The notes under the pieces were generated by a model that saw only the letters and a program-made list of their open reading frames with translations, was not told the DNA's origin and did not search any database. DNA of 64,000 bases. Origin: Gammaproteobacteria bacterium (GTDB lineage: Bacteria > Pseudomonadota > Gammaproteobacteria > Steroidobacterales > Woeseiaceae). Where the stretch lies: the NCBI GenBank assembly GCA_009937445.1, contig JAACFM010000006.1, forward strand, positions 1 to 64,000, read 5' to 3'. Shown piece by piece: positions 28,701 to 36,094 of the stretch; positions within the stretch are counted from its first letter, which is position 1, and each line of letters starts with the position of its first letter. Made by a program: the position numbers and the translations under genes.

Positions 28701-31590
28701 TCTGCAGGCCCTCAATTTGCAGGCCTTGAATCTGCAGGCCCTCAATTTGCAGGCCTTGAATCTGCAGGCCCTCAATTTGCAGGCACCGTCCCTCGGTGAC
28801 GGTAGTAATCCGAACAGTCCGACGATCCAGCTCGAACAGGCTGTTCTCAGTGACAATGTCTATTATCAAGACGTCACCTACATCGTAAATACGGATGCCA
28901 ACGTCACGACCACGTACTCAGCCGACATTAAACTGGATGTCAACAAGCTGAAGACGAATCCTCTGGTAGACGAGGACCCGGTCGTGCAGCTGATCGCGTG
29001 GACGCCAAACAGCGTTAACAGCGCGAGCGAGACAGGCTCAGCTGCGTGTGGCGGACCGGAGCCAGGCTTCCAGGCACAGGTGCTCGCCTTTACGACACTG
29101 GATGCGCTGAATCTGCAGGCGTTGGATCTGCCGGAAACCATTAATCCGGAAATACAGAACCCCTATAAAGGCACGATTTCATTTACCGGCATTCCGAATC
29201 AGAAAATCGCCCTTACCGTTCGAACCTGGGCGACGGGTGGCACCAAAGACAAAATGGTACTGGAGTTCAATAAGTGGGTCGCCTGCATGAATGAGGATCA
29301 GGCTGCAGAGGATCCGGAATATTGTTCGAATCAGGGTATTGGCAACGTGATCAAGTTCGGTGCGAGTGCGCAGGGTTGTGCAACGAGCGAGAAGGTCTTG
29401 ATTGATGAGGTTACCGGCGAACCCGTTATTGATCCGGCTACTGGTCTTCCAATTCCCGTTTATGACGATAGCGACTGTCTGAACGATGAAGACGAGAAGA
29501 TTCGCCCGGATATCGAGCCGCCGACTGTGTTTCCGATTGATCCGAGCCTCTTTTTACCCCCAGTGCCTTACACCACGACGAGTTCGGATCCGATAGAGAT
29601 CACCATTATTTGGCCGATTACGGCAATTGACGAGTTCGACAGCCTCGACTTCGCGTGTACCATCGGCGGTGAAATGGTTGACATAGTTGACGTATCGCTT
29701 GGTGGCGACAACAACGACGAGCTAACCGTCAGGTTTGCAGACAAGTTCCCAATCGGCACGACGCCGGTCAGTTGTTCCGTGACGGACTCATCCGGGAATG
29801 CGACGACGGCGGATTTCTCTGTTGAAGTGATTGACGGCGTGCCGCCGGTGTGGACAACGCCGGATGACATTGTTGAGGTTAATGCTGACCCGGACACGGG
29901 CACCGTGGACGCTAGCCTGCTTGATCTCGAATCCTACGTCGATGCAACCGACAACGTGGGCATCGTGGGTAGTGTCAGCTGCAGCGCGGACCCGAGTACG
30001 ATAACAACCCTTACCCCAAGCACCGTCACCTGCACGGCAAGCGACGGCGCAGGAAACGAATCGGAGGGGACGTATTCGATCATCGCGAAGGACATAACGG
30101 CGCCGATGTTGACGCCTCTGAGCAGCCTTGTTCAGGTTGATTTGGGCGAGAACATGGACAAGGTGGACGCCAGTACCCTTGATCTCGCATCCTACGTCGT
30201 TGCAACCGACAACGTGGACACCGTGGTTGGTGTCAGCTGCAGCGCAGTACCGAACCTGATAACGACCCTTAGCGAAAGCACGGTCACCTGTAAGGCAAGC
30301 GACCTAGCAGAAAACGAATCGACGGTGACATATCAGATCATCGCGAAGGACATAACGGCACCGGTGTTGATCCCGCCGAGCGACCTTGTTGAGGTTGATG
30401 CGGACCCGGACACGGGCACTGTGACCGCCAGCTCCGCTGTGCTCGCATCCTACGTCGTTGCAACCGACAACGTGGACACCGTGGTTGGTGTCAGCTGCAG
30501 CGCGGACCCGAACCTCATAACGACTCTTAGCGCAAGCACCGTCACCTGTACGGCGATCGACAGCGCAGGAAACGACTCGATGGCGATGTATTCGATCATT
30601 GCGAAGGACATAACGCCGCCGGTGTTGACGCCGCCGTTCGGCACTGTTGAGGTTGATGCGGACCCGGCCACGGGAACCGTGGACGCTAGCCTGCTTGATC
30701 TCGCATCCTACGTCATTGCAACCGACAACGTGGACACCGTGGTTGATGTCAGCTGCAGCGCGGACCCGAACCTCATAACGACTCTTAGCGAAAGCACCGT
30801 CACCTGTACGGCGATCGACAGCGCAGGAAACGACTCGATGGTGACATATCAGATCATTGCAAAGGACGAAATTGCACCAGCGATCAACGCGTCAAACCGT
30901 ACGGTATACCGTGACTATGCCAATATGATGTACCCATTTTGGGGAATCATAGATGCGGCTGAACTATCCTCCAGAGTGACTGTGACCGATGGTGGCGTTG
31001 ATATAACGAGCAGCGCTAACCTCAGCTGCAGCCGGGATGATCCGCCCGAACAAATCGAACCACCAGCCGATCCCGAGGCACCGTTACCTCCGCTTCTCAC
31101 CGACTCTGACTTCGTGTTCATTGACGGTGATGACATTCTCGATGAAGACGAGCCTTACAGCATCACCTGTACGGCATCAGACTTGTCAGGCAACCCGGGG
31201 ACTGCGTCCTTCTTACTCACGGTTAGCTATCTGTACGACATCAATCTCGAGCTGCCGAAAGGACTCGCGCACGCCGGCTCTACCATACCGATTGACTTTG
31301 ATTATCGTGAATGGGATGGCGGCGCGATTATTGACAGCTCCCTCATTCCAGTCCGCGTGTCGTGGGCGAAGATGACAGACAATAGCTGTGAAATTCAGGA
31401 CACAGACGTCCCCGAAGAGTCCACCGGGTTAGGTGAAGATTCCGGCAACAGCGACTTCCGCTATTCATTCAGTTCAGACCAGTGGCAGTTCAGCTGGCAG
31501 ACGCCCCCATTGATTGGCTACTACCGGCTGGCGATCTCGCCGCCGGGCAAGTTTGTGGACAATGCCACGGAGTGCGTCAACTTAAGGTAA
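25750..31590 (+). CDS. giant exported repeat protein: sialidase-like head, LNLQA repeats, HYR-like repeats
   Basis: 1946 residues (1932 if it starts at the ATG at 25792). A signal peptide with a hydrophobic core at about 40-53 is followed by a sialidase-like region with Asp-box-like motifs (SESGDKGLTW near 128, SIDFGENW near 295) and stretches such as IDLAWYDTR. Residues 910-1012 are pentapeptides LNLQA: five in three separate groups, then twelve without interruption, with one more near 1120. Four HYR-like domains of exactly 86 residues follow (about 1365-1708), each with a two-Cys pattern (VSCSADP, STVTCTA), plus a diverged one before and a longer one after. The C-terminus is an unassigned beta-rich domain. 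No sortase, PEP-CTERM or type I secretion signal was recognised. Function is unknown; a surface or secreted binding protein is inferred. Confidence 0.85.
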   Translation: MIRRLNASSWESVLMSEHIVRRTSYVRLNRWVRQPSFKTGLAFLLLLLIGVSVNGQDFVTPGPNVNLIGATPNPENPLNIPDFGLKQQQEPSCVIRPSNNAYIMCAYNDLRASDTEVQGDSWIGYSESGDKGLTWRSYLAPGYKLHPTNSVQGVGFAADPSLVAIPGSYALPDSDSVDSPGLTILNYIGANRDSSVGVLVAQRFVDNEQEDQRHNLPENRHFIIADGSSGRFIDKPAFLFVPSDSGSQSYVQKTINIEGPGDPIDVSVTSGTLVVAYAVFTGSSSVKVYIQTSIDFGENWSNPTKVSESLNEVTGVSLSAIGQKVVATWRQKADTNNPDAVISAVSKNNNLTSWTKPTEVFAFCPFDQPATGVSFRSFAFPWVANDGNRFWTFVADRRFDAPGGESTSCDPIPELPGTYDGIPRIVGMSSTDGINWFGGDSANPNIPFIVDANTDDSSGKPLGFQVMPSAVGTKGRIDLAWYDTRREALGLPLQGTGSPEEQIPLIYDYTSTDGQSSARVLRKADVWMTRLTASGCGSSGACVPDIQSPVRVSQYPVAFAPSKEAGVPYATPLEVEAHLPNHRLYASGTLAFKGDYIAIETPRLRKTVSGAWVNNSKPVDSGSDLAPSAFEDVFVAWGDNRDVRVDYASPYFPAADDDDGQVPYTPPGGPAKTTSTGFKLGEIQEGASEPLVQVDSELKAVTESDDSEDPTTPADNTLTCSVGQDFSRSRDSNIYGSVVADAPSLRAPTNNKPLGTIQRMFPLVLNNPDTTGPEDFCLVISNQPQGAPVVGRASFFQLPAVPPFDVRPGQDPPALTRLPVTVGPGSSESRAIFVFASADDVVRVDAYLDDGTEACGANLASSTFDGTLQNSIFISDGSLLESGYCATTPTPDACLPTAIEETHNISLASLNLQAPVIKASVSLNLQALNLQAPALGALNLQALNLQAPTIAALNLQALNLQALNLQALNLQALNLQALNLQALNLQALNLQALNLQALNLQALNLQALNLQAPSLGDGSNPNSPTIQLEQAVLSDNVYYQDVTYIVNTDANVTTTYSADIKLDVNKLKTNPLVDEDPVVQLIAWTPNSVNSASETGSAACGGPEPGFQAQVLAFTTLDALNLQALDLPETINPEIQNPYKGTISFTGIPNQKIALTVRTWATGGTKDKMVLEFNKWVACMNEDQAAEDPEYCSNQGIGNVIKFGASAQGCATSEKVLIDEVTGEPVIDPATGLPIPVYDDSDCLNDEDEKIRPDIEPPTVFPIDPSLFLPPVPYTTTSSDPIEITIIWPITAIDEFDSLDFACTIGGEMVDIVDVSLGGDNNDELTVRFADKFPIGTTPVSCSVTDSSGNATTADFSVEVIDGVPPVWTTPDDIVEVNADPDTGTVDASLLDLESYVDATDNVGIVGSVSCSADPSTITTLTPSTVTCTASDGAGNESEGTYSIIAKDITAPMLTPLSSLVQVDLGENMDKVDASTLDLASYVVATDNVDTVVGVSCSAVPNLITTLSESTVTCKASDLAENESTVTYQIIAKDITAPVLIPPSDLVEVDADPDTGTVTASSAVLASYVVATDNVDTVVGVSCSADPNLITTLSASTVTCTAIDSAGNDSMAMYSIIAKDITPPVLTPPFGTVEVDADPATGTVDASLLDLASYVIATDNVDTVVDVSCSADPNLITTLSESTVTCTAIDSAGNDSMVTYQIIAKDEIAPAINASNRTVYRDYANMMYPFWGIIDAAELSSRVTVTDGGVDITSSANLSCSRDDPPEQIEPPADPEAPLPPLLTDSDFVFIDGDDILDEDEPYSITCTASDLSGNPGTASFLLTVSYLYDINLELPKGLAHAGSTIPIDFDYREWDGGAIIDSSLIPVRVSWAKMTDNSCEIQDTDVPEESTGLGEDSGNSDFRYSFSSDQWQFSWQTPPLIGYYRLAISPPGKFVDNATECVNLR
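28606..28785 (+). repeat. 12 x 15-bp tandem repeat encoding LNLQA
   Basis: Twelve consecutive 15-bp units of the form CTGAATCTGCAGGCC, each translating as Leu-Asn-Leu-Gln-Ala. The first six use varied codons. The last six alternate TTGAATCTGCAGGCC and CTCAATTTGCAGGCC, giving three 30-bp copies identical except for the last base of the array (28696-28785), so the array has grown recently. Isolated units lie upstream at 28477-28605 and at 29107. Copy-number change would keep the reading frame. Confidence 0.97.
29842..30873 (+). repeat. 4 x 258-bp tandem repeat encoding HYR-like domains
   Basis: Four units of exactly 258 bp (86 codons) start at 29842, 30100, 30358 and 30616; the shared CCTACGTC box recurs at 29933, 30191, 30449 and 30707 (with one base change in the last). 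Units 2-4 share long identical stretches around GACAACGTGGACACCGTGG. Each encodes one Ig-like/HYR-type domain with a Cys pair. Confidence 0.95.
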
Positions 31591-31598
31591 TCGAATAT

Positions 31599-31622
31599 CC
31601 CGGGCCGCGGTCGCGGCCCGGG
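31599..31622. terminator. GC-rich hairpin between convergent genes
   Basis: CCCGGGCCGCG, GT, CGCGGCCCGGG: an 11-bp perfect inverted repeat in the 46-bp gap between the giant repeat-protein gene and the convergent TPR-protein gene. Its place suggests transcription termination, but no T-tract follows on either side, so it may act only as a pause or RNA-end protecting structure. Confidence 0.5.
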
Positions 31623-31636
31623 TTCACGCTGATCAG

Positions 31637-33814
31637 TTATTGAGCAATCCGTTCGCTGGCGTCTTTTGCCAACGGCCCACCATTCAGTCTGAGCTGCAGA
31701 AATGCCTGATAGTAATCTGCGGCAGCCTCGGTCATACCGAAGCCTTCGGCAGCACGGCCTTGCCAGTAAGGCAGTTCCGCAAGATAACGATACGTAGGCG
31801 TATCGTCCAGAAAGACAAATGTGGCCTCGCCAATGCGCGTATCAGCGCAAGTACGTAATTCATCTGCGGCCTCCGCAAAATGCCCGCCATCAAGATAAGC
31901 ACGACCGAGTTGTAAACGAATCAACCAGAGGTCTGACATTTCAAGCGCCGACCTCAGCTTATCGATAGCCGCGATATAGTCTCCCTCCTCGCGCAGCAAG
32001 CTGGCACTGATCATCTCTGCGTAAGCGCGAGTTTGTATTTGCAGCTCTTTACCCAACCGCTCCGCAACGGTACGCGCCGTTTCCATATCACCAGCACCAA
32101 TCGCAACCAAAGCGGCTGCCACGCTATGCGATGTCTGCTGAGAATTTGCCAGGACGCTGCGTGCCGCTTCAGCCGCCCGCAATAAATCACCTTCGGCCAG
32201 ATAGGTCTCAGCGATAATCACCAGCTTGCTCGCCGCGCCCGCGGTGTTGCCATCGGCAATAGCGGACTCCACCTCCGCCTCAAGAAGTTGCCTTACCTCG
32301 GCATAATTGCCTAAGTAGGACTCTACATCCGCAAGGCCGATGATTCCGGCAGACTGCCCATACTCACTCTTGGTCGCTTCCCGCATCTGCTGATAGGCAC
32401 CGCGCGCCTCATCGTATTCTCCTCTGTACATCGCGGCGGCGGCCACCGCCAGATAGGAGACTGCATAATCGGGATCGTCTTCAATAAGGTCCCTAGCGAC
32501 TCGATCCGCTTCCTCAAAATCACCGGAATAAGTTGCTAAAAGCGCGAAGTTTGAGCGGTACAGAGCGCTATCAGGATACTGCTGCAAAAGAATAATGCCT
32601 TCATCAGACGCGCGCTGGAAATCCAATGTCAGGAAAGCAACTACCTGCAAATTATTGCGCCCCGCTGCGTCACTCGGAAACCTATCTACAAGCAAACCAA
32701 AGCTCTCTACAGCCTTCTCGTAATTGCCTGTGACGACCGTGTAATACAATCCCAGAGTCCTCAGGCGCTCCCTCTCAGTCATCGTACCCAACAGCGTCAA
32801 TGCCCGTTTCCACAGCTTGTCCGCTTCCTCCGTCTTCCCCAATTTCGTCGTACTTAAGGCCCAGCCGGAAAATGCGCGACCAAAACTCGGGTCTTTTTCT
32901 GTCGCACTTCGATACAACTCTATAGCTTCATCGTGCTTGCCGTCATAAGCGAGAGCCAGGGCACTGACGTAATCGCGAGCTGCCTCAATAGACGACGCTG
33001 TAAAAGTCTCAACTGTCGCAACATTTTTACCCTTTGCCGAATCGTCACCCAGTGCATCACGGACCTCTTCAGAAAGTTTACCGACAGCCGTCAACACGTC
33101 GTTGCGTGAACTTGCTTTAATGCTGACATCGAAAACCTGTTCATTACTGAATAAATCAAGCCCGGACATGGCAAGCTCATAGCCAGCACCGGCGGGTATG
33201 ATAGATCCCGCCAAAACCATCCGGACACCCTCCCTCGCAGCGACCAGTTGGGCCGTCGCTTCGTCCAGTTCATCACTGCCTTCTTTATTTAAGGTCTTCG
33301 AAATTTCTTTCGCACTGGTTCGAAGATACGCCGAAATATGAGGAGCTGACTCAACACCAATAGTCAATGCCTGCTCCAACAGTCCATCAAACATGGCATC
33401 GCCGGTCTGGTTATCAAAATCGGCAATAAGCACCGAGACCGGCTCAAGTTCAACCGCCACTACAGTGCGAGTACCCGTAACATTCATGTACACCGAGAAG
33501 ACGAGAGCAACTACCAACACCCCGATGACGGCGAAATCCGTCTTGCGCCCACCAAACGGCAGGATAAGCGTATCGGTTGGATCCGCCTGAACCTCGATAC
33601 CGGATTCAGTAACGTCGTAAACCCAGGCCAGCACTGCGGTGACGGGAAAACCGATTATCGCGACAATAATGACGGCGCGTAGGGCCCAATCTGGTGCGTC
33701 GAATGCCGGCAGCATAACGCTGGAAGCTTCGATCAGAATCCAGCTGATACCGACATACAGGCCGACGGTACGGAAAACCTCCCGACGTCGTAGCTCTTTG
33801 ATCAGACTATGCAT
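31637..33814 (-). CDS. membrane-anchored TolB-like/TPR protein (A)
   Basis: 725 residues. A cytoplasmic basic start (ELRRREVFR) leads into membrane spans at about 13-33, 46-66 and 93-111. A TolB/FlgO-like alpha-beta domain (about 125-280, starting SVLIADFDNQTGDAMF) follows, then many tetratricopeptide-like helices to the C-terminus (for example AIELYRSATEKDPSFGRA). This layout matches proteins often labelled adenylate-cyclase-like in gammaproteobacteria, but no cyclase or DNA-binding domain is present. Probably a periplasmic TPR scaffold or sensor. A second protein with the same plan is encoded at 35963-37780, on the other side of the TonB receptor gene. Confidence 0.8.
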   Translation of the reverse strand: MHSLIKELRRREVFRTVGLYVGISWILIEASSVMLPAFDAPDWALRAVIIVAIIGFPVTAVLAWVYDVTESGIEVQADPTDTLILPFGGRKTDFAVIGVLVVALVFSVYMNVTGTRTVVAVELEPVSVLIADFDNQTGDAMFDGLLEQALTIGVESAPHISAYLRTSAKEISKTLNKEGSDELDEATAQLVAAREGVRMVLAGSIIPAGAGYELAMSGLDLFSNEQVFDVSIKASSRNDVLTAVGKLSEEVRDALGDDSAKGKNVATVETFTASSIEAARDYVSALALAYDGKHDEAIELYRSATEKDPSFGRAFSGWALSTTKLGKTEEADKLWKRALTLLGTMTERERLRTLGLYYTVVTGNYEKAVESFGLLVDRFPSDAAGRNNLQVVAFLTLDFQRASDEGIILLQQYPDSALYRSNFALLATYSGDFEEADRVARDLIEDDPDYAVSYLAVAAAAMYRGEYDEARGAYQQMREATKSEYGQSAGIIGLADVESYLGNYAEVRQLLEAEVESAIADGNTAGAASKLVIIAETYLAEGDLLRAAEAARSVLANSQQTSHSVAAALVAIGAGDMETARTVAERLGKELQIQTRAYAEMISASLLREEGDYIAAIDKLRSALEMSDLWLIRLQLGRAYLDGGHFAEAADELRTCADTRIGEATFVFLDDTPTYRYLAELPYWQGRAAEGFGMTEAAADYYQAFLQLRLNGGPLAKDASERIAQ

Positions 33815-33900
33815 TAATGGATATTGACTGCCGTTATATTATTGTGCGCAGAGTCTATCACGACAAATCAGCCTTTAAAGTATGAAGATTCTTGTTATGC

Positions 33901-33927
33901 TTGACGGCAGAATTCAACGACTACAAT
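33901..33927 (+). promoter_or_regulatory. candidate sigma-70 promoter of the TonB-receptor gene
   Basis: TTGACG at 33901-33906 and TACAAT at 33922-33927, separated by 15 bp, which is short of the 17-bp optimum. They lie 47-73 bases before the TTG start in the divergent gap with TPR protein A. The hexamers are good but the spacing is poor. No Fur-type palindrome was seen. Confidence 0.35.
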
Positions 33928-33973
33928 TGCGGCCCGTTTTCTCGGGATTCGTGATCAACTCAGGATAGAAAAC

Positions 33974-36094
33974 TTGCGACAAATACTGCCGGTGTGCGCG
34001 CTCGGGCTAGCGCTTATCTCGCCGGTTTCAGCAAACACAGACGGCGTTGACCTCGACGAAGTGATCGTCACCGCGTCCCGACGGCCCGCCGGATCGGATG
34101 GGCTTTCAACAGCGTTAAGCCTTATCGACCAAGAGAGCGTCCTGCAGCAGAAGTTAACGACCGATGCCCTGATGTCGAATATCGGCGTGTACCTGCAGCA
34201 AACAACACCAGGCCAGGGAGCAGCAATCATTCGCGGCTTGAAAGGTTCAGCGATACTGCATCTGGTCGATGGTATGCCGCTGAGCAACGCTATGTTTCGC
34301 AGCGCTCCAACGCCTTATCTCGCTCTTGTTCCAACGACCGCGGTAGAGCGTGTCGAAGTGGTTCGAGGGACTCCTGCTTCGCTGTACGGAAGCCAGGCCG
34401 TTGGCGGAGTGATTCAGGTTGTCTCGCGAGTACCGAGGTTCGACTCCTCCGACCAGCAAATCCGACGTGACGTGATGGTCTCTTTCGATACCGCCGAGCA
34501 ACTAAGATCGGTCAAAGGTATCGTCGATTTCGGCAATCAGCGGCTGGCGGCTTCGTTGAGTGGCGAATATCTGGAGACAGGCGACCGACGGATCGGTGGC
34601 GGTAGTCGTGTATCCCCTTCTGGATACTCCTCAAAGGCAGCCAGATTCGCTGTTAGTGCAACACCAACGGAATACCAATCGTGGATGCTCGATCTTCATT
34701 TTGTCGAACAGCCGAAAACTCCAAGGATTGATGAGCTGGTACCCGGCTTCGGTCAGACTGAGCCCTCTTCTTCCGAGTTTTTCTTTTCACCCAGCCGACG
34801 GCTGTTCGCACATGCACAGCATATGAGTAACGATGCACTGTTTGAGCTTGACTGGCGCATCGACGCAGCCTGGCAACGTGTCGACGACGATCGAACGACG
34901 CGAAATTTTGAGGCCACGACACGACGCTACGAATCAAATAGCAGCGACTTGTTTGCATTGTCTGTTAGCGCCACCAGTGAAACGGAGCGCACGTCCTGGA
35001 TAATTGGCACCGACATCGAAACAGACGAAATCAGGAGCGCTCGCACGGAAGAAGACATTTTCACAATGCTATCTACAACGGTGCAATCACGCTTTCCAAA
35101 CAGCTCACGAATAGATCAAGCTGCAGTATTTGCAAACATCGACTGGCACGTGTCGGATCCTCACCAGGTAAGCGGTGGAATTCGATTCACCAACGTGAAC
35201 ATTGATATTCCAGACACGCCTGCAAATGATGCTGCAGCAATCAAAATACAGCGATTCAGTGGCGATCTGGGTTGGGTATTCTCATTTAGCGATACGTGGC
35301 AACTAGTCGCCAACGCCGGGCTCGGATTCCGGGCGCCGAATATCGCTGACCTCGGCACACTGGGTGATCGACCGGGGAATCGTTTCAACATACCCAATAC
35401 CAATCTGAAGGAAGAGAGTGTCCGGCAGTTGGACGTTGGTGTGCGGCATCACACTGAGGATCTTCGATTTGAACTCATGATCTACGCTCTGCGTTTTGAT
35501 GATCGAATCACATCGGTTCTCACCGGCGAGGTTACGGCTGACGGACGCGACGTCGTACAGAGCATCAACGCGACTGAGTCTTCCATACATGGCGCGGAAG
35601 CCGGATTGGACATCGATATCTCAGACAGCGCTAGCGTTCACGCCGTCCTGAATTACACCTGGGGCCGGGAGACGCAGGAAACCGGAACGACTCAACCGGC
35701 CGACAGAATTCCACCACTCAGCGGCGAACTGGGCCTGCTGGTCGATCTGAATGCGGAATGGACATTGGAAAGCTGGTTGAGAGTCTCGGCTGACCAGGAT
35801 CGACTCAGTGATCGCGATATTCGCGACGTTCGGATTAACCCGGAAGGCACCGCGGGATGGGCGATCCTGGGAACGAAGGCGAGCTGGAGGCCAAACGACG
35901 TTTGGCCTATCGTGTACACGGCTCCGGCATTGATTCGCCGGGGCGAAATTTCCTGCTTAGCGTCAGGGCGACGTGGTAGCCGGATGTTTGCAGGTGTACG
36001 GCGGGCCGTCGATGCTAATGGGAGAAATACCCTGTGGCTCAAGCACCGCGACCAACGCTGGGAATTTCGTATGATCGAAATACGGATAGCCTAA
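33974..36094 (+). CDS. TonB-dependent receptor with frameshifted C-terminus
   Basis: The 706-residue frame begins at TTG (AGGA 8 bases upstream) with a signal peptide, a TonB box (DEVIVTASRR, about 28-37), a plug domain (IIRGLKGSAILHLVDGMPL, RVEVVRGTPASLYGSQAVGG) and barrel strands, with GFRAPNIADL late in the barrel, as in vitamin B12/haem-type receptors. After NDVW (codon ending 35905) the frame reads unrelated residues. The expected ending, YRVHGSGIDSPGRNF followed by LLSVRATW and a TAG at 35977-35979, is present in another frame, and the conserved NLFDxxY stretch is missing. A deletion of 3n+1 bases, perhaps about 40, would explain this. The last true strand is therefore lost and the gene is probably non-functional, or the assembly has an error. 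The true end would overlap the convergent gene by 17 bp. Confidence 0.85.
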   Translation: MRQILPVCALGLALISPVSANTDGVDLDEVIVTASRRPAGSDGLSTALSLIDQESVLQQKLTTDALMSNIGVYLQQTTPGQGAAIIRGLKGSAILHLVDGMPLSNAMFRSAPTPYLALVPTTAVERVEVVRGTPASLYGSQAVGGVIQVVSRVPRFDSSDQQIRRDVMVSFDTAEQLRSVKGIVDFGNQRLAASLSGEYLETGDRRIGGGSRVSPSGYSSKAARFAVSATPTEYQSWMLDLHFVEQPKTPRIDELVPGFGQTEPSSSEFFFSPSRRLFAHAQHMSNDALFELDWRIDAAWQRVDDDRTTRNFEATTRRYESNSSDLFALSVSATSETERTSWIIGTDIETDEIRSARTEEDIFTMLSTTVQSRFPNSSRIDQAAVFANIDWHVSDPHQVSGGIRFTNVNIDIPDTPANDAAAIKIQRFSGDLGWVFSFSDTWQLVANAGLGFRAPNIADLGTLGDRPGNRFNIPNTNLKEESVRQLDVGVRHHTEDLRFELMIYALRFDDRITSVLTGEVTADGRDVVQSINATESSIHGAEAGLDIDISDSASVHAVLNYTWGRETQETGTTQPADRIPPLSGELGLLVDLNAEWTLESWLRVSADQDRLSDRDIRDVRINPEGTAGWAILGTKASWRPNDVWPIVYTAPALIRRGEISCLASGRRGSRMFAGVRRAVDANGRNTLWLKHRDQRWEFRMIEIRIA

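Noticed and set aside
28606-28785. Possible CRISPR array
   Set aside because: Units are contiguous, with no spacers, and encode a regular peptide in frame; no cas genes are present.
28398-28869. Minus-strand open frames with repeated LQI-type or CRF-type peptides
   Set aside because: They are the complement of the LNLQA repeat; any 15-bp array gives repetitive peptides in several frames.
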